Shown: positions 1 through 14,451, numbered from the stretch's first letter. The stretch is 64,000 nucleotides of DNA from Prochilodus magdalenae (GCA_024036415.1 JAMWET010007157.1:334501-398500), one strand, 5' to 3'. Notes: a model not told the origin generated them from the sequence alone. Program-made: numbers and translations.

Positions 1-490
1 TAATGTCTTGTTCAGACTGTTAGCCTCAATCTGATTTTGGCATATTCGGATTTTATCCATACAGTTTGGCCAGCAAAACAAAAAGAAATCCTATTAGTCC
101 AAATCAGATCTGAAAAACATTTGCATTTTAATTGGATTTCAAAGAGTCTTTTGTGTCACTTATAGTTACATATGTACTGGGATTTGCTATGCAGTGACAG
201 ACACCAGCATGGTTACCACAGCACAGACAGGTTGTTGATATCTGGACACAAAAATACGATCTGATCGTCTGTAAAAACATGGGGGATTCAAAAGATGTGA
301 TCTGAAAAATAAATCCAAATTGCCTGCTGTCTGAACCCAGGGGTACTGTGAAGGCTAGGGGACAATAGTTATGATCAGCTTACATAACTGCAAAAATGTG
401 ATTATGAAGGTTACAAATCAATTCATTCATTTATTAAAACAATTGCGCTTTTTGAAAAATGCAAGGCAGCCAAAGGGGACAAATATGACT
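1..490. other. Intergenic, possible hAT/MITE-like fragment
   Basis: No gene is seen. The stretch from about 20 to 330 repeats short blocks of the type ATCTGAT/ATCAGATC on both strands, and the word TCTGAAC occurs near 330 with its complement GTTCAGA near 11. This suggests the eroded halves of a non-autonomous DNA transposon. The ends are too diverged to define terminal repeats by eye, so this stays a guess. Confidence 0.3.
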
Positions 491-491
491 T

Positions 492-743
492 ACATATCGT
501 CGCTGTCCAAAGAAAAACAGGTATCTCCAAAATGGCAACTTTCCAGGAGAGGCCAAAAACCTCCTTTAATTTGAATGGAAGTGAATGGAACCAGATGTCT
601 TTCCAAGCAGTTTATGGCAATTTCTGTTGGTCCATCCATCATGAAATTAATAAACAGTGTAAAAATCAACCCATGTGATCGAATAAAAGTCAAAATCAAC
701 AAAAATGAAGATATATGTTTTTTATTGGACAGCGACGATATAT
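492..743 (+). mobile_element. MITE-like element, copy 1, with terminal inverted repeats
   Basis: A roughly 250-bp non-coding element starts with ACATATCGTCGCTGTCCA and ends with its near-perfect inverted copy TGGACAGCGACGATATAT at 726-743. A second copy lies at 15364-15630 and is alignable over its whole length; shared blocks include CTCCAAAATGGCAA, TTTGAATGGAAGT, TTCCAAGCAG and AAATCAACAAAAAT. Short terminal inverted repeats with no coding capacity are the mark of a MITE. The superfamily cannot be told without target-site duplications. Confidence 0.7.
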
Positions 744-1915
744 GAGCTTTAAAGGTGCAGTGACAGAAAACAGCCTGTCTAATTCGTGGACATTAAGAGA
801 GGTTAGTAAAAATTATTTACATATAAACACACATGGACATGAGGGACAGCAATATAAATGTAGAATATGGGCCTTTACTTCAAAAGAGACAGACAGAGAG
901 AGACAGGCTGAAAAGAAAGTACATGTCCTATTAATCTCACTGTAATGCACTTGAGCATGACAGGCAATACCATGTCGCCCTCTAGTGGAACCAGACACAG
1001 CAATAAAATGCAGGTTTAGTGACCTTGAAACCCTGAAATCTCATCACTTAGTAGTGTGTATGTGTAAGGAGGTATGTGTTAAGGAGTAGCCATTAACTGT
1101 TTTCTGTGTTCTATAGACTATGGTATGATATAATTGTGATGAATGCTTGTAAGATTGATGTACATTTAATATTAAAATATCTTAATCTCCATTAATGGCC
1201 TTGTCTAACAAATATATATTTTGTCCTGAAAAAAAATGCAAATCAACTATTACATCTCCAGTAATAATATGTCCCCTTATATTGACAAAAAAAGGCTTAT
1301 TAGCCAATTAGTTAACTAGTGTCCTTTTGTTAATACAAAAATGACTAACAATGGTTACTATGTGACATCTAAACCAATGTCATTGTAAGGTGTCTTTGGT
1401 TCATGCTTACCTCACCTCCACATTAGCCCATCGTGTCTAGGGTGACCAGATTTTCAAAATTAATAACCATGTACATTGTGTGCACATTTACTAGCAGCAT
1501 AGTTAGGGATGAGGAGAGACATGTTTACCACAAAGGAATTCAGTCTATAATTCATTTTCATATTAAATATTTTTGCTACCGGTAAGACACCTGTGGTTAA
1601 AGCCTAATAGCCAGACCCTAAACACACTCCTGGGCTCAATCCTGGAGAGGCGTTGCTATCAGCATATGCCATATATCATATATGGATGCTGAAAATGTGA
1701 TGCAATATTCAAATGCTGCGTTATTTCTAAATGAGATGGAGTGACATTTATGTATACTGTGTGTCTGGTCAAATACCTATGCAGATACTTACAATCACAT
1801 TATAGTAGAATTCAAGTCTCATAACCCACCATAATGGGCCAAAACAAGCACTTAAGGTCTTTCTTAGGACATTTTGGTGTGTTTATAGCTCTCAGGACTT
1901 GCGTCTCTAATAGTA
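744..1915. other. Intergenic, no gene seen
   Basis: This is AT-rich sequence without a convincing open frame or RNA gene. It holds one CTCF-like motif at 974-988, listed separately. Confidence 0.5.
974..988 (-). promoter_or_regulatory. CTCF-like core motif
   Basis: The plus strand reads GTCGCCCTCTAGTGG. Its complement, CCACTAGAGGGCGAC, closely fits the vertebrate CTCF core CCASYAGRKGGCRS. Such motifs are also often carried by fish repeats, so occupancy is unproven. Confidence 0.45.
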
Positions 1916-3020
1916 ATCAATAAAAATTAGTAATGCTAATCAATCAGCACTCAGCAGCAGTAATGCTAGTCAAGCAGCACTCTGTAGCAGTAATGCCAAC
2001 CAATCAATACTCCGTAGCGGGAATGCTAACCAATCAGCACTCAGTAGCAATAATGCTAATCGATCCACACTCAGTAGTATTAATGCAAACTAATCAGCAA
2101 TCAATTAGGTAATCAATTAGCAATCAGCAGCAGTAATGCAAAACAATAAGCAATCAGCAGCAATGCTAATCAGTTAGCACTCAGTAGCAGTAATGCAAAG
2201 TAATCAATTAGCACTTAGTAGCAATAATTAAAATCAATCGATACTCAACAGGAGAAATGCTAACCAGCAGTCAGTAGCAATAATGCTAATTAAATCAACA
2301 ATTATTAGCAGTATCACTAACCAAATAGCACTCAGTAGCAGTAATGCTAATCAAATAGCATTTAGCAGCAGTAATGCTAACTAATTAGCACTCATTAGCA
2401 GTAATGCCAACCACCAGGACACGGTAGCAGTAATGCTAATCATTCAGCACTCAGAGTCAGTATTGCTAATCAATCATCACACAGTAGTAGTAATACCAAA
2501 TAATCAGCACACAGTAGCAGTGATTAGAACCAATCAGCATTCAGTATCAGTAATGCTAGCCAATCAGCAATCAGTAGCACTAAAGTCATCCAATCAACAC
2601 TTAGTAGCATTAGTGCTAACCAGTTAGCACTTAGTAGCAGAAATGATAACCCATCAGCACTCAGTGGCAGTAATGCTAATCAAATAGCATTTAGCAGCAG
2701 TAATACTAACCAATTAGCACTCATTAGCAGTAATGCCAACCATCAGGACACTGTAGCAGTAATGCTAATCATTTAGCACTCAGAGTCAGTATTGCTAATC
2801 AATCATCACACAGTAGCAGTGATGCTAACCAATCAGCATTCAGTATCAGTAATGCTAGCCGATCAGCAATCAGTAGCACTAAAGTCATCCAATCAACACT
2901 TAGTAGCATTAGTGCTAACCAATTAGCACTTAGTAGCAGAAATGATAACCCATCAGCACTCAGTGGCGTGGCAGCCAAGCCACCAGTCAGTACTTAGACG
3001 CAGTAATGCTACTCAATCAA
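1916..3020 (+). repeat. Minisatellite of about 30-bp units, roughly 36 copies, with a higher-order duplication
   Basis: The consensus reads approximately GTAATGCTAACCAATCAGCA followed by CTCAGTAGCA. The unit is 30 bp, so open frames across it show a 10-residue period and are artefacts. Units diverge from each other by perhaps 10-25 percent. A block of roughly 330 bp (about 2350-2672) is repeated almost exactly at about 2683-2975, minus one unit, which shows a recent multi-unit duplication inside an older array. Confidence 0.93.
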
Positions 3021-6000
3021 CATTCAGGACTACTTTCTACAAAGGTCTCAACTAGAAAATGTTTTAACTTTTTAATTTCAAAATTTTTAATTTTATAGGT
3101 CCCTTAACCCTACTCATTTAAAACTTGCTTAATGTCGCCCTCTGGTGTTTTGTCGTCTTGTCTTTGTTTTAACAGAAGAAATAGGAAATGGCCAGGCTAC
3201 TTATAGGACAGTTCACCTGAGCTGGCACGCTTTTGTACTTCCCGTGGAAGCTCTGTAGAATTTTTAAACGAGCAAACTGAAGAAAGAGGCGAACAGGCGA
3301 CGTCTAATCCACGTGCGCTGTAAAAAGTGGACTGTTTTGCAAAAGCTTTCAGCCATGTTAGCCAGCTGGTTATCCTCTATAGCTGGCGGTAGAGCCCACT
3401 TCATAGTTCCACCTCTTAGTGGTTAAGACTGGTCGTTCATCTCTTTGTTCCACTCTAGGGTTAGTGTTAGGTTGTGTGGGGTTGAGGTGAAGTTCTATGG
3501 CTATTAGTAACCATGGCAGTAGCCTTTGTTCTGTGATCATTAAAAGAGCCTTTGACTGTAAACAGTTTTGCCTGCCATTATTGGATCTCTAGGTAAGTTC
3601 TGCTCCTGAAGTCTACCTTTATGTTCACTAGAGAATCCCAGCCCAGGTTCTCTGAGATGAAAAACCACTTAAGGACATGATTTGCACTTGCACACAGAGC
3701 TTTGTAGCTACTTAAAGTGGCAAGGGTACCTGTTTGTTTGTTATGGACATGAATATCACCTTATACCTCCTGCGCTCTGTAGAGTCAGTGTCACACAGTG
3801 AAGTACACAAAGAAATGTATTCATCTTGGATTCAGTCAGCTATGCATCCCACTGAACAGCACAGCGGCCCCTGTAACACTGAAAAGTGTTGAGGTGCTAA
3901 AGGTACTCGGAAAACGCACCTGAGCGAGTTGTGAACGCACACACCCGCAGTAAATGGTATAAGTAAAGGTTTGATTGACAAAGGTCAACGTAACAATCAC
4001 TTCCTGTGTGTTAGACCTACCCCTTCCATCAGAATTCGGAGTTTGTAAAAGTGTTTCACCTCTTTGTAAATTTGTTTTCTGAAGTGTTAATTAGTTTTGC
4101 ACTTCTCAGCCACCGTAGTGTGTTCTCATAGTTCTCACCGTAGTGTTGTGAGCTTTCCTAGTCATTAGAGATTCTCTAACGCGAAGAGAGAACTTTTGCC
4201 GTTTGGCATTGCTGGAAAGCGTAGCTCCAATTTTGGCCGATCAAATGGGACCTTGTGAGGTTCTTTGTTGTGAGTTCTCTTCACCGGCAGCACTAACTAC
4301 AAACTCCAAAATTAGAATAAAAACAGCTGTTTGGAATGTCGATAAACTAAGCACCATTTACAGCCGCTGGGCTGAGCTGATGTGTAAAGCAAGCGTGCCA
4401 TTTATTGCCCAACACTTCTGAAAATAAAGCTGAATGTTAAGGGGCGGAAATGAAATGGGCGTTTGCCGGTTGTAGTTGAATGCGTGCTACTCTGTACTGA
4501 AGCACTTATATTGCTGATATAAACCAGTGCTGTCAGACTTGCTAGCAGTAAAGCAGCTGATTTGGCATGACATAAGCCCACCTCGGCTAGTCAAGTTTAA
4601 ACTTGAAGATTTGTTTAGGTTGTCACTGAACTATTCTATGGGCTATGTCTGACTGTTTGTCACAGTCTTCCACGGTTTCTCATTTATTGATCATATCGAT
4701 CCGTTTGGTTATGTAGGAGAACGAATTGTATAAAACACTGGGTGCCTTACGAGATCAAACTGTCGCAGTCCCATTGTTATTCGTCTCGAATGGGTCATTT
4801 ATAATCTCTAATGTGGTTACAGTACAGTTTTCACTATTGGAGACATCTTGGACTATCAGTGGGGTCTTTATAACAGAAAAACACTTACTTAATTTTAATT
4901 TCACAGAATTAGGTACAGTATTTTACATATTGTGTGATCGTGTTTGTGAGCCCCCTACTGGCGTGTGGCAGACTGCAGATTACAGAGCTTTCACCTTAAT
5001 TTCTGCCTTGTCCAGTGTTCTGTTAACTTTTATATCGGATTGATAAAAGCCATACGTATTTCTTTGAGATGATAGTTATACGAGCAGAATAATTAGAAAT
5101 GTCTTATGAAAAGTCTGCTACTCTAATACATTAAGATGGCAATATGTTATCAAAGAATTTGGAGCTGAGGAGGTTAAAAAAATAAGGGGAAGATATATAT
5201 ATAGTCAAAAGATGTAAACTTTAGCATTATAAATCAGATCTATCCAACAAATTACTTTCTGAGATTGAGGTTTAATTTTGAGATGAATAACTGTGCAATC
5301 GAAATTTAAAACTTGGGATATGTGGTTTTCCCAGTTTAATTCCATGCAGTCCTTCAGGGTTCATATGCAAAACTGGCTACAGTGTATGAACTGTTATCCC
5401 TGACAGTAAAGACAAACTTGTTTGGTGTTTTTGCTGAAAAACAGAATTTGGATTTTGTTTTGTTACTACTGGGAACATTAAATAATAGGTATAGAATTGT
5501 ATATAAATAATAATTGACGAATGTAATTTTAAGACAAAGCCCAGTCTGGAACACTGGAAGAATAAGTTAATCTTCTGAGTATGTCACTGAAAATGTTTAA
5601 TGACAAGAAAGCCCTTAAATTGTTTGTTACAAATGCACAAATTAATCTGAAATAACTCACCTGTATGTAGTCCATTAAATTAACAACTAAAAACATCTCA
5701 TAATCTAAAATGTCTATGATAATCTAATGTAGATGTTCTGATATACAGCTTAGCAAGTATGTTTGCTAGAAATGTGCTGTTATTATTAGACATGATTTAA
5801 TGATTAGACAAAATCAAATACAGTGTAATAGATAATGATTCATTAGTCTTTAGCAATGCTGGATCAGCAGATCAATATGACAAGAATATTCAGCTAAGTG
5901 GAGGAGAACATCAGAAGAAAAGAAAAGAAACTTCGTAACAGAAACAACACATAACTACAATCAACTTGATACAACTGAATCTTAGTAAATGGGTAAAATG

Positions 6001-7240
6001 TGACATATACTATTCCTGGTCATATTTTATCATCTTGTGTAATATGAAGCCGGCAGAGGAGAAAGCTGTTGAGAGTTGGGGGTATGAATGAGTGTGCATA
6101 CTGACTGCCTCACAGTTATCCTTACCGCTGATGTGATTTTAATTAGTGGTGTAAGTTAGGAAGTTAGAAATAGCTAGCAGCTAGATTTAACTGCTGGCAA
6201 ACTTAACCACCTAGTGAAACAGCAAGTGTTCTTACACAGCACCTACGGTTAACAGCTATTTTGAGACTTCTTAAATCTTCATGTTGACACTAATGATATC
6301 TGCCCAGCAGCAAACCATACATTTTCAAGCTAACATGAGCTAATTAGATTTGAATGACGATGACTTAAAGTTGTCAAATGTCAAATCTTAAAGTTTGTAC
6401 TTTTACTTAAGTTGCTTTATATAAAGGCACTTTGTCTTGTGTTAGTAGTTTCCACCCAGCAAAACCTGTTGAAATACACGACTTTTCCAGATGTGTAAAC
6501 AACATTGAGATTTGGTTGTCAAGTGGAATGTGTAAAGATGTATTTTTCAGTGTCCTGAGTGTCATGAATAATATCATATCCATTATAAAACATTCAGAAT
6601 TACTCTTTATTTTCTACTGAAAGTATCAGTACATGATTATTTATGCTAGTTTCCACCTGTAACATGGTTCACACTCTGCATGTGGTTTACGGTATAGACC
6701 CGCGCTTCTCGGTTGTGCCGCGTTCAGCCACCAGGTGTCGCTTAAGGATAAACTAGCTCACTGACAGCAGAGGCACAAGTTAGAGCTGTTCATGAGCGCC
6801 TCCTAAAAGACGTTGATCATCATTTCAGTGATCTCTAGGCCTTCATCGCTTTCAGCAGCTATTCACAACGGCTATAAATAAAAACCGTACCACAGGTGAG
6901 CACCCAATGCCTTGGTCTTTTCTCCATATATATTCAAGGTGAGTGTTTAACCACGGATCAAGAGTTTTTTTTTGTTTTATTCCTTGATTTCTTTGAGAAT
7001 AGAAATATAATTTAATAAATACATATTTTAAAAACAAATAACACCAAGGAGGGTTATTGCAATGGTTAAAACGCAAAAACAATTCCCTTTAAAATAAGCT
7101 TAAATATTTCTTGAACGTCAAAATAATAATAAAGATTCGGAGGTTATAAACATAACAGCAAACATGTGTATGGACAGTATGTCTGTAAGGAAAACCAAAA
7201 ATAGCCCAAAGAATTAAACCACTGACAAATGTCATACAAG
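3021..7240. other. Intergenic, no gene recognised
   Basis: No recognisable exon is seen. The longest open frame (4726-5043, plus) starts with TTG, matches nothing I know and has no supporting signals. CTCF-like motifs occur at 3134-3147 (complement CACCAGAGGGCGAC), 4950-4962 (complement GCCAGTAGGGGGC) and 6728-6741 (CCACCAGGTGTCGC). Confidence 0.5.
3134..3147 (-). promoter_or_regulatory. CTCF-like core motif
   Basis: The complement of GTCGCCCTCTGGTG is CACCAGAGGGCGAC, close to the CTCF core. It shares TGTCGCCCTCT with the site at 974-988, so both could come from one repeat family. Confidence 0.4.
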
Positions 7241-7372
7241 GAAAATCCGTGACGTTGATGAGGACTCGCGGAGCGTGGCGCGCCCCCGCTTCTATCAGCT
7301 GTCCGTTTGCTCATCTCTCTCTCTCTCGCTCTGTCTCTCTTTTTCCCATACACGTGTTGCCTCTCTCCTCTC

Positions 7373-7530
7373 ATTGGTGCAGCCGGAAAACGATGAGCTC
7401 ATTGGTTAAAAATAGTCTCGCTCGCGGGCGCTAAAAATAGCCGCTTATAAAAGGCCGGAGTTTCGCAGAGGCGCGGCGCACAACACCGCCGGAGCGCAGC
7501 GGAGCGGGGAACGACTGGAGCTCAGAGTAA
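7373..7530 (+). promoter_or_regulatory. Orphan TATA promoter with two MEF2-type sites and a candidate first exon
   Basis: A plus-strand core promoter can be read directly. There are inverted CCAAT boxes (ATTGG) at 7373 and 7401, and two MEF2-consensus sites (YTAWWWWTAR): TTAAAAATAG at 7406-7415 and CTAAAAATAG at 7431-7440. The TATA box TATAAAAG is at 7446-7453, and GC-rich sequence begins about 25 bases downstream. A CACGTG E-box is at 7351-7356. A candidate first exon from about 7476 would end at a consensus donor (CTCAGA followed by GTAAGA) near 7529. MEF2 sites next to a TATA box are typical of muscle, neuronal or immediate-early genes. No coding exon for it was found downstream, where rhoa runs in the opposite direction, so the product may be a non-coding RNA. 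Confidence 0.6.
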
Positions 7531-7545
7531 GAGCGAGCGAGGGAG

Positions 7546-7546
7546 C

Positions 7547-7573
<27 letters not shown>
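7546..7573. repeat. (GA)n microsatellite
   Basis: An uninterrupted GA dinucleotide run lies just downstream of the orphan promoter, in the first-exon or first-intron region. Confidence 0.95.
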
Positions 7574-7577
<4 letters not shown>

Positions 7578-7709
7578 AAGAGACAGAGAGGGCGTCGGCG
7601 CTTTCCTCGCGGTCTCTTGCTCTAGAAAAGCCGACGTTTGAAAGGCCACTAGCTTTTCTCGCTGTCCTTGCTGGGTGGGGTCAGCATGACGAGTTTCCTT
7701 CCTGAAATG

Positions 7710-7732
7710 AAGAGAGACTCTCTCTCTCTCTT

Positions 7733-7768
<36 letters not shown>
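7710..7768. repeat. (CT)n microsatellite
   Basis: A CT run of about 58 bases with small TTTC interruptions. Together with the GA run about 150 bases upstream it forms an inverted pair (GA...CT) that could fold back in a transcript. Confidence 0.95.
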
Positions 7769-7769
<1 letters not shown>

Positions 7770-7771
<2 letters not shown>

Positions 7772-9400
7772 ACTAACTAAGGTGTTTTAAAAGCTTATAC
7801 ACTACATTTATTCGGTAAAATCCCTTTTAGATTTAAAGTGCCTTTATAAAGTATATAAACTATACTTTTTGTAGCTCACAGTCAGAAATACTTCATCATC
7901 CACTATGTCTTTGTGTCAGAGGGAAATATTAGTAGCTGCATCTTTATCTTATTTACAGCGAGTTTGCATTTTTTATTTATTTAAAAAAAAATAAAAAATT
8001 TTGGTTTACAAATGATCAAAATGAATGAAATTATGTAATCTTATTTTTCTGACAAGGTACTATACAGTAAGGTGCGAAAGAGTAGACCCCCTTTTCCCCA
8101 CTTATCAAAGAAATTGAGTTTTTGAATCAAAGACATTAGAGATCCCAATCCTCCCACGAAAGCACACTATTGTTCACCTGATATTAAGGAAGTGAAACAA
8201 GCTATGCTATGCAGAACATATAGAAGCTCCACAGTCAAAGCTTCTTCCAGAGTTGCATGGTTAGGCATGGTTCCACTGAACATTTTAAAGGACCCATATA
8301 CTACACTCATTATTTTCACCTTATGGTTAACTTTTGGACAGATTCGTTTTGCATTATCATTTTAAGACCGGCCCTGTGAGGGACTGGCAGCCTGTCCAGG
8401 GTGTATCCTGCCTTCTGCCCTTTGAGAGCTGGGATAGGCTTCAGCACCCCCAGCGACCCAGTAGGATTAGAATATAGGCGAGTGAGCGCCTGAGTAATTT
8501 TCAGACCTCTCTTTATCCTTTAGAATAAAACAGGCTGTTTGTCGTTACTGCACCCTTTGAATGACCAGTCTGTAAGATGATGTCTTTTCTGATTGGCTGT
8601 CCCACCTCATTCAGAAAAGCACTGAGCTGGAACTTCCCTTAGAACTATAATATGAGTAGACGGTGCTAAACTGCTGTAGGCTGAATAGGTAAATGCGTGT
8701 AAATTAGTTGGTTCCTATGGTGTCACAGAAACAATGAATTCGAAACAGGCTGCTTTTGCTTAGTTTTCATATATGGACTATATAAACTATCCAGATAATC
8801 CTCTCCAGAAATACTTTCTGAAAATGACTGAACTGCTACTTGTGGAATACAAACAAGATTGACTCTACTGTGCTACTGTTCAGGCAAATAGTTTCAAGTA
8901 TGATTACACACATCCGACAAACACAGATAAGATAGTATGCCAACTAAACCATGTGCATTAAATAATGTTTTATTCCCTTAAGGCAGTGTTACATGGCCGT
9001 TTTCTAACTTCTTTTTTACGTAAGGTCATTTTAATGAGTGTGTCCTCAGGACTTGTATACAATCTGTTCTGACTGGCTCCCTCGTTTTATGCCTGTCACA
9101 CTCCTTCAAACAGGATAAACTGCAATAGGTCCGTTATACAGACTGAGTAAATTTTATTAAAGGAGCAATATGAAAAATGAAAATAATAAGCATTATCATC
9201 AACAAAATGAAGAAAAAAAACATTAAAAAAAAAAAAAGACATCTACTGAAATGAGGGGAGAATGTACATTTTGAATTTGACATACTGCACCATCTTTCAT
9301 ATGCTCCTTTAATACAGCATAAATTGTTTTGGTTGCTCCTTATTTTAAATTAATGTATATACACAAAATCTGTTCACAAGTAAAACAATATCAGACCAGT
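7770..9400. other. Intergenic region between the orphan promoter and the rhoa 3' end
   Basis: No coding exon is seen on either strand. The stretch near 8060 (ACAGTAAGGTGCGAAAGAGT) resembles the ends of fish DNA transposons, and a retroposon tail lies at 8375-8495. If the promoter at 7.45 kb is active, this is where its transcript must lie or be spliced across. Confidence 0.4.
8375..8495 (+). mobile_element. Teleost retroposon (SINE/LINE tail) fragment
   Basis: The words GACTGGCAGCCTGTCCAGGG, GAGCTGGGATAGGCTTCAGC and ACCCCCAGCGACCC belong to a very common fish retroposon tail that I recall with the order dwelling on CTGTCCAGGGTGTA, CTGGGATAGGCTCCAGC and GCGACCC. Assignment to a named family (L2/Maui-type or V-SINE) is from memory only. 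Confidence 0.6.
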
Positions 9401-9418
9401 GTTACTTATAGAAAGTAT

Positions 9419-9424
9419 TTTATT
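9419..9424 (-). terminator. Candidate rhoa polyadenylation signal
   Basis: The minus strand reads AATAAA here, about 600 bases past the rhoa stop codon. This gives a 3' UTR of plausible length. Other AATAAA matches lie further downstream, so the true site is not certain. Confidence 0.45.
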
Positions 9425-10021
9425 ACATAAGATTACCAAGTCTAGTTTACAAATTCCAGTCACGTAATGACCGCGTGTATTCTTTACTACACACGTGTTC
9501 ATATGTACATGTATGTATACATATCTACCCCCACCCTCCATTTCCTTTTTGCTTTCAAACAATTGAGTTTTAAGTCCCAATCTAAAATAACCCATAAAAA
9601 TGATTCATACATACAGATATTACAAATCACGTTCACATATTCAGCCCTGTTTTATGGTTGGAAAAATAATAATAAAATATTGGCCAGCAATTGGAGGCTG
9701 GGCTGTGCATCGGATTGGCAGCTTGTTAAGTCACATGGCAGAATTTGGCGGGTGGGTGTGGCTTTCAGGATGTCACAAAACTCATCAGATAAAACATCAT
9801 AAAAACAAACAAAAACAAAAAAGTCATCTGTGTTTTCTTAAATACTGATAAAACATTTCCATAACTAAAGGAAAGATTAAAAATAAAATAATAAAACAAA
9901 AACTATGTTCAGGGAGTTTACTCTTTCTTTCAAAGCATTTGGCGAGTTTGAGGAATGAGCAAGTGCCCGACAGACACCTTTTTTGTCCCCCTTTTTGGGG
10001 TTTCAGTCCATAGCTGTGTGT
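9425..10021 (-). other. rhoa: rhoa 3' UTR (inferred)
   Basis: This AT-rich, non-coding stretch lies between the rhoa stop and a candidate AATAAA. The 3' end is inferred, not shown. Confidence 0.5.
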
Positions 10022-11928
<1,907 letters not shown>

Positions 11929-13734
11929 TTAGACACACACTGCAGCATAAAGCTCACAAAGAATAGTTGCTATGGCTACACACATTCATTATATTTATAC
12001 TTGCAGACAAACCTAGTGATATCCCATAATGTGTCAACCACAGAAGACACACTTCACCCTAACAACTACAGGAAAAAAATGCACTACAGATCACACATCT
12101 GGAAAGCTGCGGTCATTACAAACCAACACATTCTCCAACAAGTAAGACCACAGATGGGGACAAAATGGAAGATCACAATTTTTATTAAAAGGCAATTTAG
12201 TAAAGTTGGGCACAAACTGTCTGAATGGGCTCTACCGGAAGCTCAGCTATAACCTGTTTGACTTGAACACAAAACCTGAAAGGCCTAATAGCAGGAACAT
12301 ATCAACATGAACTATCTAGGTTGCTACAATCGAAACTTCAGTATCAATATTGACCCACACTGGTACTGTAGATATATTACGTTTGAGAACACATATGGAA
12401 AAGAACAAAAACAACAACAACCATTATCTTGGAAAAAAAAGGACAAATATTATAAAGTCTCTAGTTTGGGGCTAATTGGGAGTCCAAATTTATTAAGCAT
12501 GGGTGGAAAGAAATCTATACAACAAAGTATCTTAAGTAAGGCTGAAAGACTCATTTTTAAATCGAAATCTCACAGCAAACCGTGGTCTAGCTGAGTAGAT
12601 TATGTTCACATTATACACAGATTTACAGCTGCTGAAGTTCTGAATGTTAAGTTGCCTGTAAGTTTGCCAGTAGCTTCCATTTTCTCAAAAAATCACAATT
12701 TAAGAGAGTGGAACTTTCAAAAAGCAAAATAAAAACCGGGAACAATAATCTATAGAAAACAATTACAACTTAAATTGCAGCCACAATATTAGTCATCATA
12801 ATTAGTAAAAAAACAACAACAACAACAACAAAAAAAAAATTGTGTGTCCCCAACCCCCAAAATAATTTAGCCTTAATATCCAGGCACTGATAATTTACAT
12901 TATAAATGTATAGTAAGATTTTTATGACAGTGTTAGTTGGTGTGTCTACATGATCATCACAAAGTTAACAGTTAAGTTTTTCTATAAATCACAATATATT
13001 ACAACATATCTCATGGCTCAGCATGTCTTTAAAACCAAGTTAATACTATATCATGATAATCCCACCCCTGAAAGGGACTACATGACAGATCCAGATACTG
13101 TAATATCTGAACCAGAGGCACCTTACTGAGTTGTAAGAGCACCTGACAGTTTGAGAGACAGAAGCATGTGCTTTATTCACTTTGCTTTTCTCTATTTACC
13201 ATCCACAGGTTTGTCAAAGTCGGACAAGTCACTCTAAGCCGATCATAATTCTATTCCAAACATACTGGGTGGGTCTTTGGGCTCCTCCGGCTTAAGATGG
13301 CGTCAAAGGCAGCAACAGATGGCTGTTCACGCCGCTAAACAACTCCGCAGTGTCAAAAACACAGTGATTCAGGAGGAATTAAAGTCTGGAAACCGGTTTA
13401 AATGGGTTACAATGTGCTCTCTCTCTGTTTGATGAGTTAAATCTCATCACTCGAATTCTCCCCACCCGGAACCTTAAGCTTCAGTTTTAGCTAGTTAGCG
13501 TACAAGTTCGCCTTTGACACCCTTATTATAGGTTTTGCGATAGCAAATTACATTAGAGGACATAGTTTACAGCTGGTATAGTTAACCTAGGTAAATTAGC
13601 TTATTATTTTTTATATATATGTATATATTACCTTAATGATGGCGTCTCTTCCTTGCTTCAACAAAGTCTAACAGCTAAAAAAAAGTACACTGGTCTGAAG
13701 TCACCGCTTTCCCTGTAAGGTAAAAATAAAAAAA

Positions 13735-13758
13735 AATCATCATCATCATCATCATCAT
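13735..13758. repeat. (ATC)n microsatellite in rhoa intron 1
   Basis: About eight CAT/ATC units in a row. Confidence 0.9.
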
Positions 13759-14451
13759 AGTCCAGTTATATGCCAAGCAAATGCACAAACGGCTATGGAG
13801 CAAACGTTAGCCAGTAAGCTACATTTTACGGTACTCTTAACGCAGGGAAACGTCCGCCAAGTCACCACAGATAGGCAAGTCGGCTAGCGCTTTATGGAGC
13901 CATTTTAATATACGCTTAGATTAACTAGAATTAGGTTCGTATTTTTTTTTAGATGTGGTCTCAAAAAGCGCAGAAAAATAGAGCACACAAGGTTACAGCT
14001 AGTTCGTTCATAATTTGTAATCGGGCTAGCGAGCTAGCTAGCTGAGCTAAAGCTAGCTAGCCTCAGCCGGCAAGGTTTATACGCTCCAAGTTAATAAGTC
14101 CGCCCACACAAACACTTCATTTTAAAAAATATAACACGTTGAATACATGTATTCACGTCAAAAGTATGCGACCAATTATCATACAGCTTCGCTCTAGTTC
14201 ACAGTAAACTAGCTAGTCAGTGAAAGCCCCTCAACAGACAACAATGAAGCTCTTTCTAACAGATTAACGTTCCTGCTGGCGGAAGCGGCGTTAACCCCAC
14301 TGCTGCTACTGCGGTCGGTCGCTGAATGTCTCGTCTCTCTGAAATGGTTCAAAAAGTGCTACACGTAGCTAGCCGTGGCAAAAAGAGGACGTTTACGTTA
14401 TACAGAGATCTACAGCTGCCGAAATACTGTCTAAATGTAAAGTTGCCTTAC

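Noticed and set aside
2433..2627. Open frame with a 10-residue repeat
   Set aside because: It is the 30-bp minisatellite read in one frame, starts at a non-ATG codon, and has no splice or promoter support.
1916..3020. CRISPR-like array
   Set aside because: Units are contiguous and diverged with no unique spacers, in a eukaryotic genome; it is a minisatellite.
4726..5043. Plus-strand open frame of 105 codons
   Set aside because: It starts at TTG, lacks splice or homology support, and lies in AT-rich noise; kept as not a gene.
13290..13330. AAGATGGCGTC word suggesting a YY1-driven start on the plus strand
   Set aside because: The frame closes after about a dozen codons and there is no CpG block; it lies inside rhoa intron 1.
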